A DNA stretch of 64,000 nt from positions 744,001 to 808,000 of the forward strand of contig CAVSKL010000003.1 in NCBI GenBank assembly GCA_963728475.1. The letters run 5' to 3'. The stretch comes from CAVSKL01 sp963728475 [NCBI: Candidatus Eiseniibacteriota bacterium] (GTDB lineage: Bacteria > Eisenbacteria > RBG-16-71-46 > JABDJR01). Below the pieces are notes generated by a model. The model was not told the origin of the DNA and did not search any database. It was given only the letters and a program-made list of their open reading frames with translations. Shown piece by piece: positions 8,944 to 17,783 of this stretch (its first letter is position 1; the number at the start of each line of letters is the position of its first letter). A program made the translations under genes and the position numbers.

Positions 8944-11349
8944 ATGATGAACGGAATCAGAGTTCCGGCTCCGCGCCCGCTCCTCCTCCGTACTCCTGCC
9001 CCGGTTCTCCTGCTCGCCGCCGCGCTGGCCACGATCCTTCCGGTCGAAGCGTCCGCGCACGAGTCCGGCCTGGAGCGCCCCCTCGCCTTCGGGCGGGACG
9101 AGTCGAGCTTCTACGGGATCGCTGAGCCGAACCTCTTCGTTCACGACGCGGGGCTCCTCCGGCTCCAGATCACCAACGTGGGGATCGTGGGGAATCCGTT
9201 CTCCTCCCGGTTTTCCGCCGAATGGCGGGGGAACGAGTACCTGTACCTGGGCGGACTCTGGATCGGGGCGATCGGCAAGGACTCCGTGCCCCACGTATCG
9301 ACCGCCGACTCCTTCGAGCTTCGGCCCGAGATCGCCCCGGCGTGGACGATCTACCGGTCCTACCAGGGTGCGCCGGGGGGAAACCGGGTGGGGGACGGGG
9401 GGTACTGCTCCGCCGACGACGACCACGACGGCTGCTCGGGTGCCGACGTGGTCGACCCCGCGCTCATCGACGAGGACTTCCAGAACGGCCTGGACGACGA
9501 CGGGGACGGGCAGGTCGACGAGGACTTCGAGGCCCTGGGCCAGCAGATGTTCTCCTGCTCTTACCGCGACGACGCCCCGGAAGTGCTCGCCCAGGAACCC
9601 GGTCACTTCCCGCTGGGCATCCTGGTGCGGCAGCGCTCGATCCAGTGGTCCGGGGCGGGGGCCGAGGGGTTCGTCGGGTTCGATTACCGCGTGGAGAACG
9701 TGGGAGACCAGCGCCTGCATCAGGTGTTCCTCGGTCTCTACACCGACGCCGACATCGGCCCCAAGACCGCCCCGGACTACGGATCCGACGACCTGGTGGG
9801 TTGGGCGTGTATCGACACTGCCTTCACCGATTCTAATCTGCCCGGCGCCTGCGCCTCCCGCGACGCCTCGGTCGACGCCGCCTACATGTGGGACGCCGCG
9901 GCCTCGGGCCGGGTCCCGGGGGTGATCGGGACCGCCATTCTCGGCCATGCCACCGATCCCGTCGGATTCCAGGCTCCGGCGGCGGTCGGGATCACCACCC
10001 TGGCCTGGTTCACCGGATCGGACCGGAGTCCCGGGCCCGCGAACGACGAGGAGCGCTTCGCGCTCCTGAACTCCAGGAGCCGGCCCCGGTCCGACGCCTC
10101 CGAGCCCGGAGACTACCGGTACGTGGCGGCGGTCGGGCCTTTCCTGCAGCTCGATCCCGGTGAGTCCATGCGGTTCCAGATCGCCTACGTCGTCGGAGAC
10201 GGCCAGGCCGGTTTCCGGGCCGGGGCGGCCCGGGCCAAGCAGGTGTTCGACGGCCGCTACGTGGATGCGGACCAGGATCCCTCCACCGGGGTGCAGGGGA
10301 AGGAAACGTGCATCCACGCCCTCGACAACAACTCGCTGGTGAATTGGGACGATCCCTGCGACACCCTCGCCACCTTCATCGTCATCAAGGGAACGCACTG
10401 CTACTGGGTGGACGGTGACTGCAACCCCTGCACCGGGACCAACGGCGAGGAGACCCCCATCCGCTGGGTCGCCGGGGTGGCACCGCCGGCCCCGAACACC
10501 AACACCGATTCCGGGCCGCGGCCGCTCCCCGACCCGAACCTCTCCGCGTACGTCTCTCCGGCCGGCGACCACCGGGCGATCATCCAGTGGGACGATTCGT
10601 CGGAGCACCGTCCCGATCCGATCACCGGGGTCAACTATTTCCAGGGTTACCGGGTCTGGCGGGCGGATGGCTGGGCCCGTCCGGCGGGCTCGATCGGCCC
10701 CGAGCCGGGGGACTGGATGCAGCTCGTGGAGTTCCGAAGGGACCCGGGCACCGCCGCGGGCCGGGTGACCCGGAACCTCGATGAGGCGCTCTGCCGCGGG
10801 GTTCAGCCCGGGAGCGCGCCCCGACCTTCAGCAGGCTCCGGGGGAGCCCGCTACTACTGCTACAGCGACACCTCGGAGCTGGTAAACGGAAAGGTCTACT
10901 TCTACGCGGTGACCGCGTTCGGCCTCGTCCGCCACCGGAACCCCGGGACCACCTCGTACGACACCACGGAAGTGGCCGGCCTTCCCGCGGCCATCGAGGC
11001 GGCGGCGGTGATCCCGCGATGGGACGCGGCAGCAGGATGCAGCGACGTCCGGGTCGTCCCGAACCCCTACCGGGGGTCCGCGGCCTGGGACCTCGGGCCC
11101 GGTCCGGGAGCCCTCCCCGAGACCAGGATCGCCTTCCGGAACCTGCCCCCGGCGCGCTCCACCATCCGGGTCTTCACGCTGGCCGGGGACCTGGTGGTGG
11201 AGGCGGAGCACGACGGGACCGGCGGCGACGGCACCTGGTTCTGGGACCTGGCCTCGGGAAAGGGGCGGACGGCGGCCAGCGGGCTCTACCTGTATTCGGT
11301 GGAGTATCCGGGCGGCACCTGCCGTGGACGGTTCGCGATCATCCGGTAG
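8944..11349 (+). CDS. Large exported protein with C-terminal FlgD/T9SS-like domain (paralog A)
   Basis: An 801-residue protein with a signal peptide (LLLRTPAPVLLLAAALATILPVEASA, cut at ASA-HE). ATG 8944 or 8947 are both possible; GTG 8935 is less likely. An acidic Ca-binding-like block (DDDHDG, LDDDGDGQVDED; about 155-195) resembles thrombospondin type 3 repeats. Paired cysteines across the middle (CIHALDNN..DPCDT, HCYWVDGDCNPC) suggest disulfides outside the cytoplasm. A fibronectin-like region (about 535-700, GYRVWRADGW) precedes a C-terminal beta domain (VVPNPYRG...IRVFTLAGDLVVEA...ASGLYLYSVEYPGG). The latter has the NP, LAGD and SGLYLY landmarks of FlgD/type IX sorting domains and ends in RGRFAIIR. 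It is clearly paralogous along its whole length to the next gene. Probably a cell-surface or secreted structural protein; function unknown. Confidence 0.88.
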   Translation: MMNGIRVPAPRPLLLRTPAPVLLLAAALATILPVEASAHESGLERPLAFGRDESSFYGIAEPNLFVHDAGLLRLQITNVGIVGNPFSSRFSAEWRGNEYLYLGGLWIGAIGKDSVPHVSTADSFELRPEIAPAWTIYRSYQGAPGGNRVGDGGYCSADDDHDGCSGADVVDPALIDEDFQNGLDDDGDGQVDEDFEALGQQMFSCSYRDDAPEVLAQEPGHFPLGILVRQRSIQWSGAGAEGFVGFDYRVENVGDQRLHQVFLGLYTDADIGPKTAPDYGSDDLVGWACIDTAFTDSNLPGACASRDASVDAAYMWDAAASGRVPGVIGTAILGHATDPVGFQAPAAVGITTLAWFTGSDRSPGPANDEERFALLNSRSRPRSDASEPGDYRYVAAVGPFLQLDPGESMRFQIAYVVGDGQAGFRAGAARAKQVFDGRYVDADQDPSTGVQGKETCIHALDNNSLVNWDDPCDTLATFIVIKGTHCYWVDGDCNPCTGTNGEETPIRWVAGVAPPAPNTNTDSGPRPLPDPNLSAYVSPAGDHRAIIQWDDSSEHRPDPITGVNYFQGYRVWRADGWARPAGSIGPEPGDWMQLVEFRRDPGTAAGRVTRNLDEALCRGVQPGSAPRPSAGSGGARYYCYSDTSELVNGKVYFYAVTAFGLVRHRNPGTTSYDTTEVAGLPAAIEAAAVIPRWDAAAGCSDVRVVPNPYRGSAAWDLGPGPGALPETRIAFRNLPPARSTIRVFTLAGDLVVEAEHDGTGGDGTWFWDLASGKGRTAASGLYLYSVEYPGGTCRGRFAIIR

Positions 11350-11387
11350 GGGAGAGGCCGGGCGCGCGCGGAAGCGCGCTCTACCGG
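11343..11387 (+). terminator. Stem-loop after paralog A
   Basis: CCGGTAG (11343-11349, containing the stop codon) pairs with CTACCGG (11381-11387) and encloses a GCGCGC/GCGCGC stem with a GGAA loop. The T-run afterwards is weak (TGTTTCGG), so this may be an mRNA-stabilising or attenuating structure rather than a full terminator. Confidence 0.4.
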
Positions 11388-11415
11388 TGTTTCGGTGCGA
11401 TTCCGAAGGAATTTC

Positions 11416-11445
11416 TTGACAATCACGGGAACGCGGACCTAGATT
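11416..11445 (+). promoter_or_regulatory. Promoter of second large exported protein
   Basis: TTGACA at 11416-11421, an 18-base spacer and TAGATT at 11440-11445, starting about 35 bases before ATG 11480. The hexamers and flanking GGACC match the promoter at 8881-8910. Confidence 0.7.
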
Positions 11446-11479
11446 CCCTTCGACCGGGCTTGAGAACGGATGAAGCAGC

Positions 11480-13918
11480 ATGTCGCCTGTCATCCGCCTC
11501 GTTCTCCGTCGGCGGTTCCGTCCCGCGTTCCGGATCCCGGCCTGGAGCAGGCTGGGCGTTGCCGTGGCCGGAGCCCTCCTCGTCGCCGCGCCCCCGAGCG
11601 CCTCGGCGCATCGGAGCGACCTGGAGCCGCCCCTGGCTTTCGGCCGCGAGGCATACGGGCTCAATGCGAACCGGCCTCCCCACATCTTCACCCACAACGT
11701 GGGACTCCTGAACCTGCAGATCACCAACCTGGGGATCATCGGGAACCCGTTCGTTCTCGACCTCATCTCCGCGGGGTGGCGGGGAGGCGAGTACCTCTTC
11801 TACTCGGGCCTCTGGATCGGCGCCATCGGCTCTGACTCCGAGCCGCACGTGTCCACCGCCAACCAGCTGGAGCTTCGTCCCGACCTGAGCCCGGTATGGA
11901 CGATCTACCGGTCCTACGAAGGGGTGAAGAACGGGAACCGGCTCGGCGAGGGGGGCTTCTGCACCGCCGACGACGACCACGACGGCTGCTCGGGCGAGAC
12001 GGTTCTCGACGCCGGTCTCATCGACGAGGACTTTCAGAACGGGCTGGACGACGACGGGGACGGCCGGATCGACGAGGACTTCGAGTCCATCGGGCAGCAG
12101 ATGTTCTCCTGCATGTACCGGGACGACACCCCCGAGGCCGTTGCCCAGGTCGCCGACCACGTCCCCCTGGGCATTCTCGTCCGGCAACGCTCCTTCGAGT
12201 GGTCCACCGCCACCATCAACGAGTTCGTCGGCTTCGACTTCCAGATCATCAACACCGGCGACCAGCGGCTGAAGAACGTCTACCTGGGGTTCTTCTCCGA
12301 CTCCGACATCGGGCCCAAGTCCACGCCGAATTTCTGGACCGACGATCTGGTGGGGTGGGCCCACATCGACACCACCGTCACCGACGCGCTCCGGCCGGGG
12401 GCGTGCTCGGTGTTCGACCTCTCCATGGATACCGCCTACATGTGGGACGCCAAGGACGACGGGACCACCATCTCGGGCGGCGACGTCCCCGGCGTGTTCG
12501 GCACCCTGTTCCTGGGCCACACCACCGACGACTCGGGGATCAAGGCTCCCCAGAACGTGGGCCTGACCACCGTGGTCTGGTTCAGTTCCTCCGGCCAGAA
12601 CTCCGACCCCCAGAACGACGACGAGCGCTACGCGCTCCTCGCCTCCGGCAACAAGCCGCAGCGGAACGCGGTCAAGCCCGACGACTACCGTTACGTGGTG
12701 GCGGCCGGCCCCTTCCAGCAGCTCAACCCCGGGGAGTCCCTGAACTTCCAGACCGCCTACGTGATCGGCGAGGGGCAGGACGGCTTCCGGGCCAACGCGG
12801 TCAACGCCCAGCGCGTGTTCAACGGCCGGTTCGTGGACGGCGACCGCGACCCGTCCACCGGCATCAACGGCAAGGAACGCTGCATCCACGCCCTCGACGG
12901 CAACTCCGTGGTGCAGTGGGACGACCCTTGCGACACCCTGCAGACCCAGATCACCTTCAAGGGCACCCGGTGCAACTGGGTGGACGCGGACTGCGATCCC
13001 TGCACCGGGGTCCAGGGCCAGGAGACCGCGATCAAGTGGGTGGGCACCACCGCGCCGCCGCCCCCGAACCTGAACACCGATCCCAACCTCGACCCCATTC
13101 GGGATCCCAACCTGCGGGCGTTCCAACCGGCGGCGGGGGACCACGGAATCCTCCTCCAGTGGGACAACTCCCCGGAACTCCGCAAGGACCCGATCACCGG
13201 GCAGAACCTGTTCGAGGGATACCGGGTGTGGCGGGCGGACAACTGGCAGCGGCCCGAGGGCTCGATCGGCCCCTCTCCCGAGGAGTGGATGAAGATCGCC
13301 GAGTTCCGCAAGGATGCCTCGGCCAATTCGCAGGGCGCCCAGAGCCTTCACGCCATCGAGAACCGGGACGTGGCCGCGGTGGGGCAGACCGACGACGGGA
13401 AGCCGGTGTACCCTATCGGCCGGTACGAGTACGCCGACTCCTCGGGGATCGTCAACGGCAAGGTCTTCTTCTACTCGGTGACCGCGTTCGGCGTGACCAC
13501 CCGGCGGAATCCCGACACCGGGGTGGAGGAGGAAGTGGTGCTGGACGGGCAGCCGTCGGCGGTGGAGGCGGAGGCGGTAGTGCCGCGGTGGAACGCCGCC
13601 CGCGGATGCGACGACGTGAAGGTGGTGCCGAACCCCTACCGGGGGGGCGCCGACTGGGACCTGGTTCCCAGCGACAAGGATCCCACCGGGACCAAGATCG
13701 CGTTCCGGAACCTGCCCCAGGCCGAGTCCACCATCCGGATCTACACCCTGGCCGGGGACCTGGTGATCGAGTCGGTGCACGACGGGACCGGCGGTGACGG
13801 GACCTATTTCTGGAACATGATCACCCGCAACGGTCAGAACGTGACGAGCGGTCTGTATCTGTATTCGGTCGAGTATCCCGGCGGCATCTGCCGCGGGCGC
13901 TTTGCCATCATCCGATGA
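11480..13918 (+). CDS. Large exported protein with C-terminal FlgD/T9SS-like domain (paralog B)
   Basis: An 812-residue paralog of the preceding gene, conserved from the first mature residues (LAFGRE..., LLNLQITNLGIIGNPF) to the last (CRGRFAIIR). The signal peptide ends near SASA-HR (about residue 44). It has the same acidic repeat (ADDDHDGCSG, LDDDGDGRIDEDFE), the same cysteine pairs, the same GYRVWRADNW fibronectin-like segment, and a C-terminal sorting-like domain with VVPNPYRGG, IRIYTLAGDLVIE and TSGLYLYSVEYPGG. Start ATG 11480 has only a weak ribosome site. A PorV-like gene follows 38 bases later, which fits a substrate-plus-shuttle arrangement. In known type IX secretion the C-terminal domain is the export signal; that this applies here is inference. 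Confidence 0.88.
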   Translation: MSPVIRLVLRRRFRPAFRIPAWSRLGVAVAGALLVAAPPSASAHRSDLEPPLAFGREAYGLNANRPPHIFTHNVGLLNLQITNLGIIGNPFVLDLISAGWRGGEYLFYSGLWIGAIGSDSEPHVSTANQLELRPDLSPVWTIYRSYEGVKNGNRLGEGGFCTADDDHDGCSGETVLDAGLIDEDFQNGLDDDGDGRIDEDFESIGQQMFSCMYRDDTPEAVAQVADHVPLGILVRQRSFEWSTATINEFVGFDFQIINTGDQRLKNVYLGFFSDSDIGPKSTPNFWTDDLVGWAHIDTTVTDALRPGACSVFDLSMDTAYMWDAKDDGTTISGGDVPGVFGTLFLGHTTDDSGIKAPQNVGLTTVVWFSSSGQNSDPQNDDERYALLASGNKPQRNAVKPDDYRYVVAAGPFQQLNPGESLNFQTAYVIGEGQDGFRANAVNAQRVFNGRFVDGDRDPSTGINGKERCIHALDGNSVVQWDDPCDTLQTQITFKGTRCNWVDADCDPCTGVQGQETAIKWVGTTAPPPPNLNTDPNLDPIRDPNLRAFQPAAGDHGILLQWDNSPELRKDPITGQNLFEGYRVWRADNWQRPEGSIGPSPEEWMKIAEFRKDASANSQGAQSLHAIENRDVAAVGQTDDGKPVYPIGRYEYADSSGIVNGKVFFYSVTAFGVTTRRNPDTGVEEEVVLDGQPSAVEAEAVVPRWNAARGCDDVKVVPNPYRGGADWDLVPSDKDPTGTKIAFRNLPQAESTIRIYTLAGDLVIESVHDGTGGDGTYFWNMITRNGQNVTSGLYLYSVEYPGGICRGRFAIIR

Positions 13919-13956
13919 GGATTTGCCGGAGGATGCGGGCTCAAGGAGGTACTGCG

Positions 13957-14913
13957 GTGAAACGAATGGTGGCGGCGGTCACACTTCTCTGCCTGGCCCC
14001 GGTGGGGTTGATGCCGGGCAAAGCGGAGGCGGCCAAGTTCTTCGAGAAGGTCGGCACCTACGACGGCCAGTTTCTGAAGATCCCGATCGGGGCGCGGGCC
14101 ACCGGGATGGGGGCGGCGTTCGTGGCGGTGGCCGACGACGCGTCGGCGGTGTACTGGAACCCGGCGGGGGTGGCGCGCCTGCAGGGGAACATCATCTCGG
14201 TGAACCACATCAACTGGCCGGCGGACGTGAACCTGACCCAGGGGGCGTACGTGTTCAGCCTGGGGTTCCTGCCGGGGATGCTGGCGTTCCACGCCCGGTC
14301 CCTGTACGTGGGGAGCATGGCCCGGACCACGGTGTACAAGCCGGATGGAGACGGGACGTATTTCGACGCGGGGTACACCGCGTTCGGGGTGACCTACGCC
14401 CGGTCGCTGACCGACAAGTTCTCGGTGGGGGTGAGCGCGAACCTGGTGCACGCGGGCCTGGACAACCTGTCCGCCAACGCGCTCTCGTTCGACGTGGGGA
14501 CCCTCTACGACACCGGGTTCCGGTCGTTGAAGATCGGGATGGAGATCCAGAACATGGGGTCGGAGCTGTCGTACATCGACAAGTCGAAGGCGTCGAAGCT
14601 GCCGATCCTGTTCCGGGTGGGGGCGTCGATGAACATGCTGCAGAGCCTGGACCACAAGATCCTGACCACGGCGGAGTTCAGCCATCCCCCGGACAACAAC
14701 GAGCGGTTGAACGCGGGGCTGGAGTACGGGTTCAAGGACTTCTTCTTCCTGCGCGGAGGATACAACTTCGGTTACGACGCCGAGTCGTTCAGCGCGGGGG
14801 TGGGAGTGAACTTCCCGACGTCGCTCTCCTCCGAGACCCGGTTCGACTACTCCTACACGGACATGGCCGACCTCTCCGGCGCACACCGCTTCTCGCTGGA
14901 GATCGGATTCTAA
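13957..14913 (+). CDS. PorV/PorQ (UPF0164)-like outer membrane beta-barrel protein
   Basis: A 318-residue protein. GTG 13957 is chosen because AAGGAGGT sits six bases upstream and a signal peptide follows at once (VKRMVAAVTLLCLAPVG..AEA). The mature start IPIGARATGMGAAFVAVADDASAVYWNPAG is the hallmark of the PorV/PorQ family, which fold as 14-stranded barrels. Alternating strands run to the end (GLEYGFKDFFFLRGGYNFGY) and the chain stops on Phe, as expected for Bam-inserted barrels. In type IX secretion PorV carries substrates by their C-terminal domain to the attachment machinery. The gene directly follows two exported paralogs with such domains and is ended by a clear terminator. No other Por/Gld/Spr genes are in the window. 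Confidence 0.88.
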   Translation: MKRMVAAVTLLCLAPVGLMPGKAEAAKFFEKVGTYDGQFLKIPIGARATGMGAAFVAVADDASAVYWNPAGVARLQGNIISVNHINWPADVNLTQGAYVFSLGFLPGMLAFHARSLYVGSMARTTVYKPDGDGTYFDAGYTAFGVTYARSLTDKFSVGVSANLVHAGLDNLSANALSFDVGTLYDTGFRSLKIGMEIQNMGSELSYIDKSKASKLPILFRVGASMNMLQSLDHKILTTAEFSHPPDNNERLNAGLEYGFKDFFFLRGGYNFGYDAESFSAGVGVNFPTSLSSETRFDYSYTDMADLSGAHRFSLEIGF

Positions 14914-14915
14914 CC

Positions 14916-14937
14916 GCCGGTCGGGAGACCGGCTTTT
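14916..14937 (+). terminator. Rho-independent terminator after PorV-like gene
   Basis: Perfect 7-bp stem GCCGGTC (14916-14922) / GACCGGC (14927-14933) with a GGGA loop, followed by TTTT. It separates the exported-protein cluster from the convergent phosphatase gene. Confidence 0.85.
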
Positions 14938-14947
14938 CGACGGGCTG

Positions 14948-16570
14948 CTATCCCCGCTTCAGCACCACCAGGGTGAGGTCGTCGCGGGCGTGGCTCTCCC
15001 CGCGAAAGCTGGAGACGTCGGCAAGCAGCGCGTCGGCCAGGCTGTCCGGGGTGTCCACGTCGCGGCGCGAACAGGCGGCATCGAAGAACGCCTGCATCTG
15101 TCCCTCGTCGTACTGGGCGCCGGTGGGGTTCTCGGTCTCGGGAATGCCGTCGCTGAACACCAGGAGCGAGCTTCCCTTCGCGAGCACCGTCTCCTCCTCG
15201 GTCCGCGTCATGCCGGCGATGAGGGCGACCGGGGTGCCGGTGGGCTCCAGCGTCCGCACCCCGTCCTCGTCCAGGATGAGCGGCGGACAGTGGCCGGCGT
15301 TGACGTAGCGGAGCCGCCCCTCGGCGGGCTCGAGGATCCCGGCAAACAGGGTGAGGAACTGCCCCGGCTCCACGTGGGCCTCCAGGTGCCGCTCCAGGCG
15401 GGTGACCAGGTCCAGCGGATCCCCGCACTCGTCCTCCAGGATCTGCAGGCTGGCCATCACGCTCGACATGAGGAGCGCCGCCCCGATCCCCTTGCCGCTG
15501 ATGTCGCCGAGCACGATCCAGAGCCGCCCCTGGGGGCAGGCGCGGACGTCGAACAGGTCGCCCCCCACCTCGTAGCAGGGGGTCTGGTGGGTGAACACCG
15601 AGTAGCCGGGCGGAGAGGTGATGTCGTGGGGAAGCAGGTTCTGCTGGATGCGGGCCGCGATCCCCAGCTCCTGCTGGAGCCGTTCCCGCTCCCGCTCCGA
15701 CTCCTCCAGACGGATGTTGGTCATCTTCACCGCGGTCATGTTGGCGAGCAGCGTCAAGAGCCGCAGGTCGTCGGCGGTGTAGGTCACCCCGGGAATGCGC
15801 GAGTCCACGTAGATCGCCCCCAGCACCCGGTCGTTGTCGAAGAGGGGGGCGCCCATGGCGCCCTGGATCCCGGCGGAGACGATGCTGGCGGTGGGGGAGA
15901 AGTCCTGGGCGGCGTCGGCGGTCAAAAACGAGCGCCCCTCGTTCAGCACCTGCTTCAGCATGGTCAGGCTCATCCGGAGCGGCTCGTCGGGTGAGGCCCC
16001 GTGCACCCGGGCGGCCAGCGGCTCTCCGATCACCCCGTGCTCTCCCGCCGCCATCAGGATCACCCGGCTGGCCCGGATGAACCGCTCCAGGAGGTCCAGC
16101 ATCCCTTCGTAAAGCTCCTGCTCCCCGGTGGGGCGGCTGAGGAGCTGCCCGGCTTCGTGAACCGCGGCCAGCACCGCCTCGGACCGCTTCTTGGTGCTCT
16201 CCTCGCGGATCTCCCGGACCGAGGTGGTCATGGTGACCATCGTCCCCTCGGGGGCGAAGCGGGCGAGATCGGTGGTCTCCTGCCCCTGCAGCACCAGGTT
16301 GGCGTGGCCGATCCGGACCTGGTCGCCCGGCTTGAGCTCGGTTTCGCCCTCCAGGCGGTTCCCGTTCACGTAGGTCCCGTTCATGCTCCCGAGGTCGCGG
16401 AGGATGACCCGGTCGTTCTCGAGCTCGACCTCGGCATGACGGCGCGAGACCGCGTTGTCGGCCAGGTGAACCGCGCAGTCGGAGCTGCGCCCCACCACGT
16501 GGAGTCCGGATTGAAGCTGGAAGCGGAGCGGGTTGGCGCCCAGGCGCCCGGCGAGCACGAAGCGAAGCAT
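14948..16570 (-). CDS. FHA-GAF-PP2C (SpoIIE/RsbU-type) serine phosphatase
   Basis: A 540-residue cytosolic signalling protein with no membrane segment. Residues 1-95 are an FHA domain (VVGRSSDCAVHL, VSRRHAEVE, DLGSMNGTYVNG), which binds phosphothreonine. Residues about 150-300 form a GAF sensor domain (MGAPLFDNDRVLGAIYVD). A short coiled coil (ESERERERLQQELGIAARIQ) leads to a PP2C-like phosphatase (about 330-540). The metal-binding acids are present: GGDLFD, LGDISGKG and ARDDLTLVVL. In known systems such proteins dephosphorylate anti-anti-sigma factors; no anti-sigma or antagonist gene is adjacent, so its target is elsewhere. It stands alone, convergent with the PorV-like gene and divergent from queG. 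Confidence 0.92.
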   Translation of the reverse strand: MLRFVLAGRLGANPLRFQLQSGLHVVGRSSDCAVHLADNAVSRRHAEVELENDRVILRDLGSMNGTYVNGNRLEGETELKPGDQVRIGHANLVLQGQETTDLARFAPEGTMVTMTTSVREIREESTKKRSEAVLAAVHEAGQLLSRPTGEQELYEGMLDLLERFIRASRVILMAAGEHGVIGEPLAARVHGASPDEPLRMSLTMLKQVLNEGRSFLTADAAQDFSPTASIVSAGIQGAMGAPLFDNDRVLGAIYVDSRIPGVTYTADDLRLLTLLANMTAVKMTNIRLEESERERERLQQELGIAARIQQNLLPHDITSPPGYSVFTHQTPCYEVGGDLFDVRACPQGRLWIVLGDISGKGIGAALLMSSVMASLQILEDECGDPLDLVTRLERHLEAHVEPGQFLTLFAGILEPAEGRLRYVNAGHCPPLILDEDGVRTLEPTGTPVALIAGMTRTEEETVLAKGSSLLVFSDGIPETENPTGAQYDEGQMQAFFDAACSRRDVDTPDSLADALLADVSSFRGESHARDDLTLVVLKRG

Positions 16571-16634
16571 GAGGTTCCTCCGGGGAATTGCGGATGATCT
16601 TAACCCATGCCGGAAGGACCGGCGACCGCTTCGC

Positions 16635-16640
16635 TATACT
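16635..16640 (+). promoter_or_regulatory. -10 element of queG, possibly leaderless
   Basis: TATACT ends nine bases before ATG 16649, so a transcript starting at the usual distance would begin at or next to the start codon. No Shine-Dalgarno sequence is seen ahead of the ATG. The -35 is not recognisable. Confidence 0.45.
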
Positions 16641-16648
16641 CGGATCCC

Positions 16649-17695
16649 ATGGATCGCCTGAAACTGAGCGCCCAGGCCAAGTTCCTGGCCCGGGAAGCGG
16701 GGTTCGACGAGGCCGGCATCGCCGTTCTCGACCCGCTCCGGGCCACGCCCGAGGCCGGCCGGTTCACCCGCTGGCTGGCCCGGGGACGCCACGGAGCCAT
16801 GGCCTACCTGGCCCGCGACCCGGAACGCCGGCTGGATCCGGGGCGGGTCCTCCCCGGGGCCCGCTCCATCCTCTGTGTGGCCCTCAACTACTGGCGGCCG
16901 CGGGAAGAGGCGGCGCCGGCCCCCGGGACCGGACGGGTGGCCCGCTATGCCCGGGGCCGGGACTACCACAAGGTCTTCGCCGCCCGGCTCAAGGACCTGG
17001 AGCGGAGGCTGGGGGAGGCGTTTCCCGGCGTCCGCACCCGCCGTTACGTGGACACCGGCCCCGTGCTGGAGAAGCTCTGGGCGGAGCGGGCGGGGCTGGG
17101 ATGGCGGGGCAAGCACACCAACCTGGTGAGCCGGACCCGGGGATCGTGGCTGCTGCTGGGGGAGGTGCTGCTCGACCTCGAGCTTCACCCCGACGAGCCC
17201 GGGGGGGACCATTGCGGCACCTGCACCCGCTGCATCGACGCCTGTCCCACCGGGGCCATCACCGGACCCTACCGCCTGGACGCCCGGCTCTGCATCAGCT
17301 ACCTCACCATCGAACTTCGCGGCTCGATCCCGGTCGAGCTTCGGCCCCTGATCGGCGACCGGGTATTCGGATGCGACGACTGCCTGGAGGTCTGTCCGTG
17401 GAACCGCTTCGCGGCCGAGGCGCGGGAGGCCGGCTTCCGGCCGCGGCCGGGAAGCGCCGCTCCGCTCCTGGTCGAGCTGGTGGGGATGAGCGAGGCGGCG
17501 TTCCTGGCCCGGTTCGCCGGCACCCCGGTCATGCGGGCCAAGCGCGAGGGACTGGCCCGGAACGCGTGCGTGGCCCTGGGCAACACCGGGGGCCCCGGGG
17601 CGCGCGAGGCGCTCGCCGCGGCCCGGGAGGATCCCTCGCCGGTGGTCCGGGAGCACGCGGCGTGGGCGCTCGAGCGGCTCGCCGCCGGACCCTGA
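16649..17695 (+). CDS. queG: Epoxyqueuosine reductase QueG
   Basis: A 348-residue enzyme that reduces epoxyqueuosine to queuosine in tRNA wobble position 34, using cobalamin and two 4Fe-4S clusters. The ferredoxin motifs are intact: CGTCTRCIDACPTGAI (about 190-206) and CDDCLEVCPWN (about 247-257). The N-terminal half carries the family phrases (LARGRHGAMAYLAR, ILCVALNY, YHKVFAARL, DTGPVLEK). The last 50 residues are HEAT-like (NACVALGNTGGPGAREALAA), as in the C-terminal domain of the family. The length is close to the usual 350-380. ATG 16649 fits the family N-terminus; an earlier in-frame ATG at 16607 lies upstream of the putative -10. Single gene. Confidence 0.95.
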   Translation: MDRLKLSAQAKFLAREAGFDEAGIAVLDPLRATPEAGRFTRWLARGRHGAMAYLARDPERRLDPGRVLPGARSILCVALNYWRPREEAAPAPGTGRVARYARGRDYHKVFAARLKDLERRLGEAFPGVRTRRYVDTGPVLEKLWAERAGLGWRGKHTNLVSRTRGSWLLLGEVLLDLELHPDEPGGDHCGTCTRCIDACPTGAITGPYRLDARLCISYLTIELRGSIPVELRPLIGDRVFGCDDCLEVCPWNRFAAEAREAGFRPRPGSAAPLLVELVGMSEAAFLARFAGTPVMRAKREGLARNACVALGNTGGPGAREALAAAREDPSPVVREHAAWALERLAAGP

Positions 17696-17783
17696 GCGGC
17701 CGGCTTTTCTCTCCGGCCTTCCGGCTACCCGGTTGTAAACGCCGGTCAGCCGGCGCGGGGGGGAACGGAGCGGAGCGGCCCGG

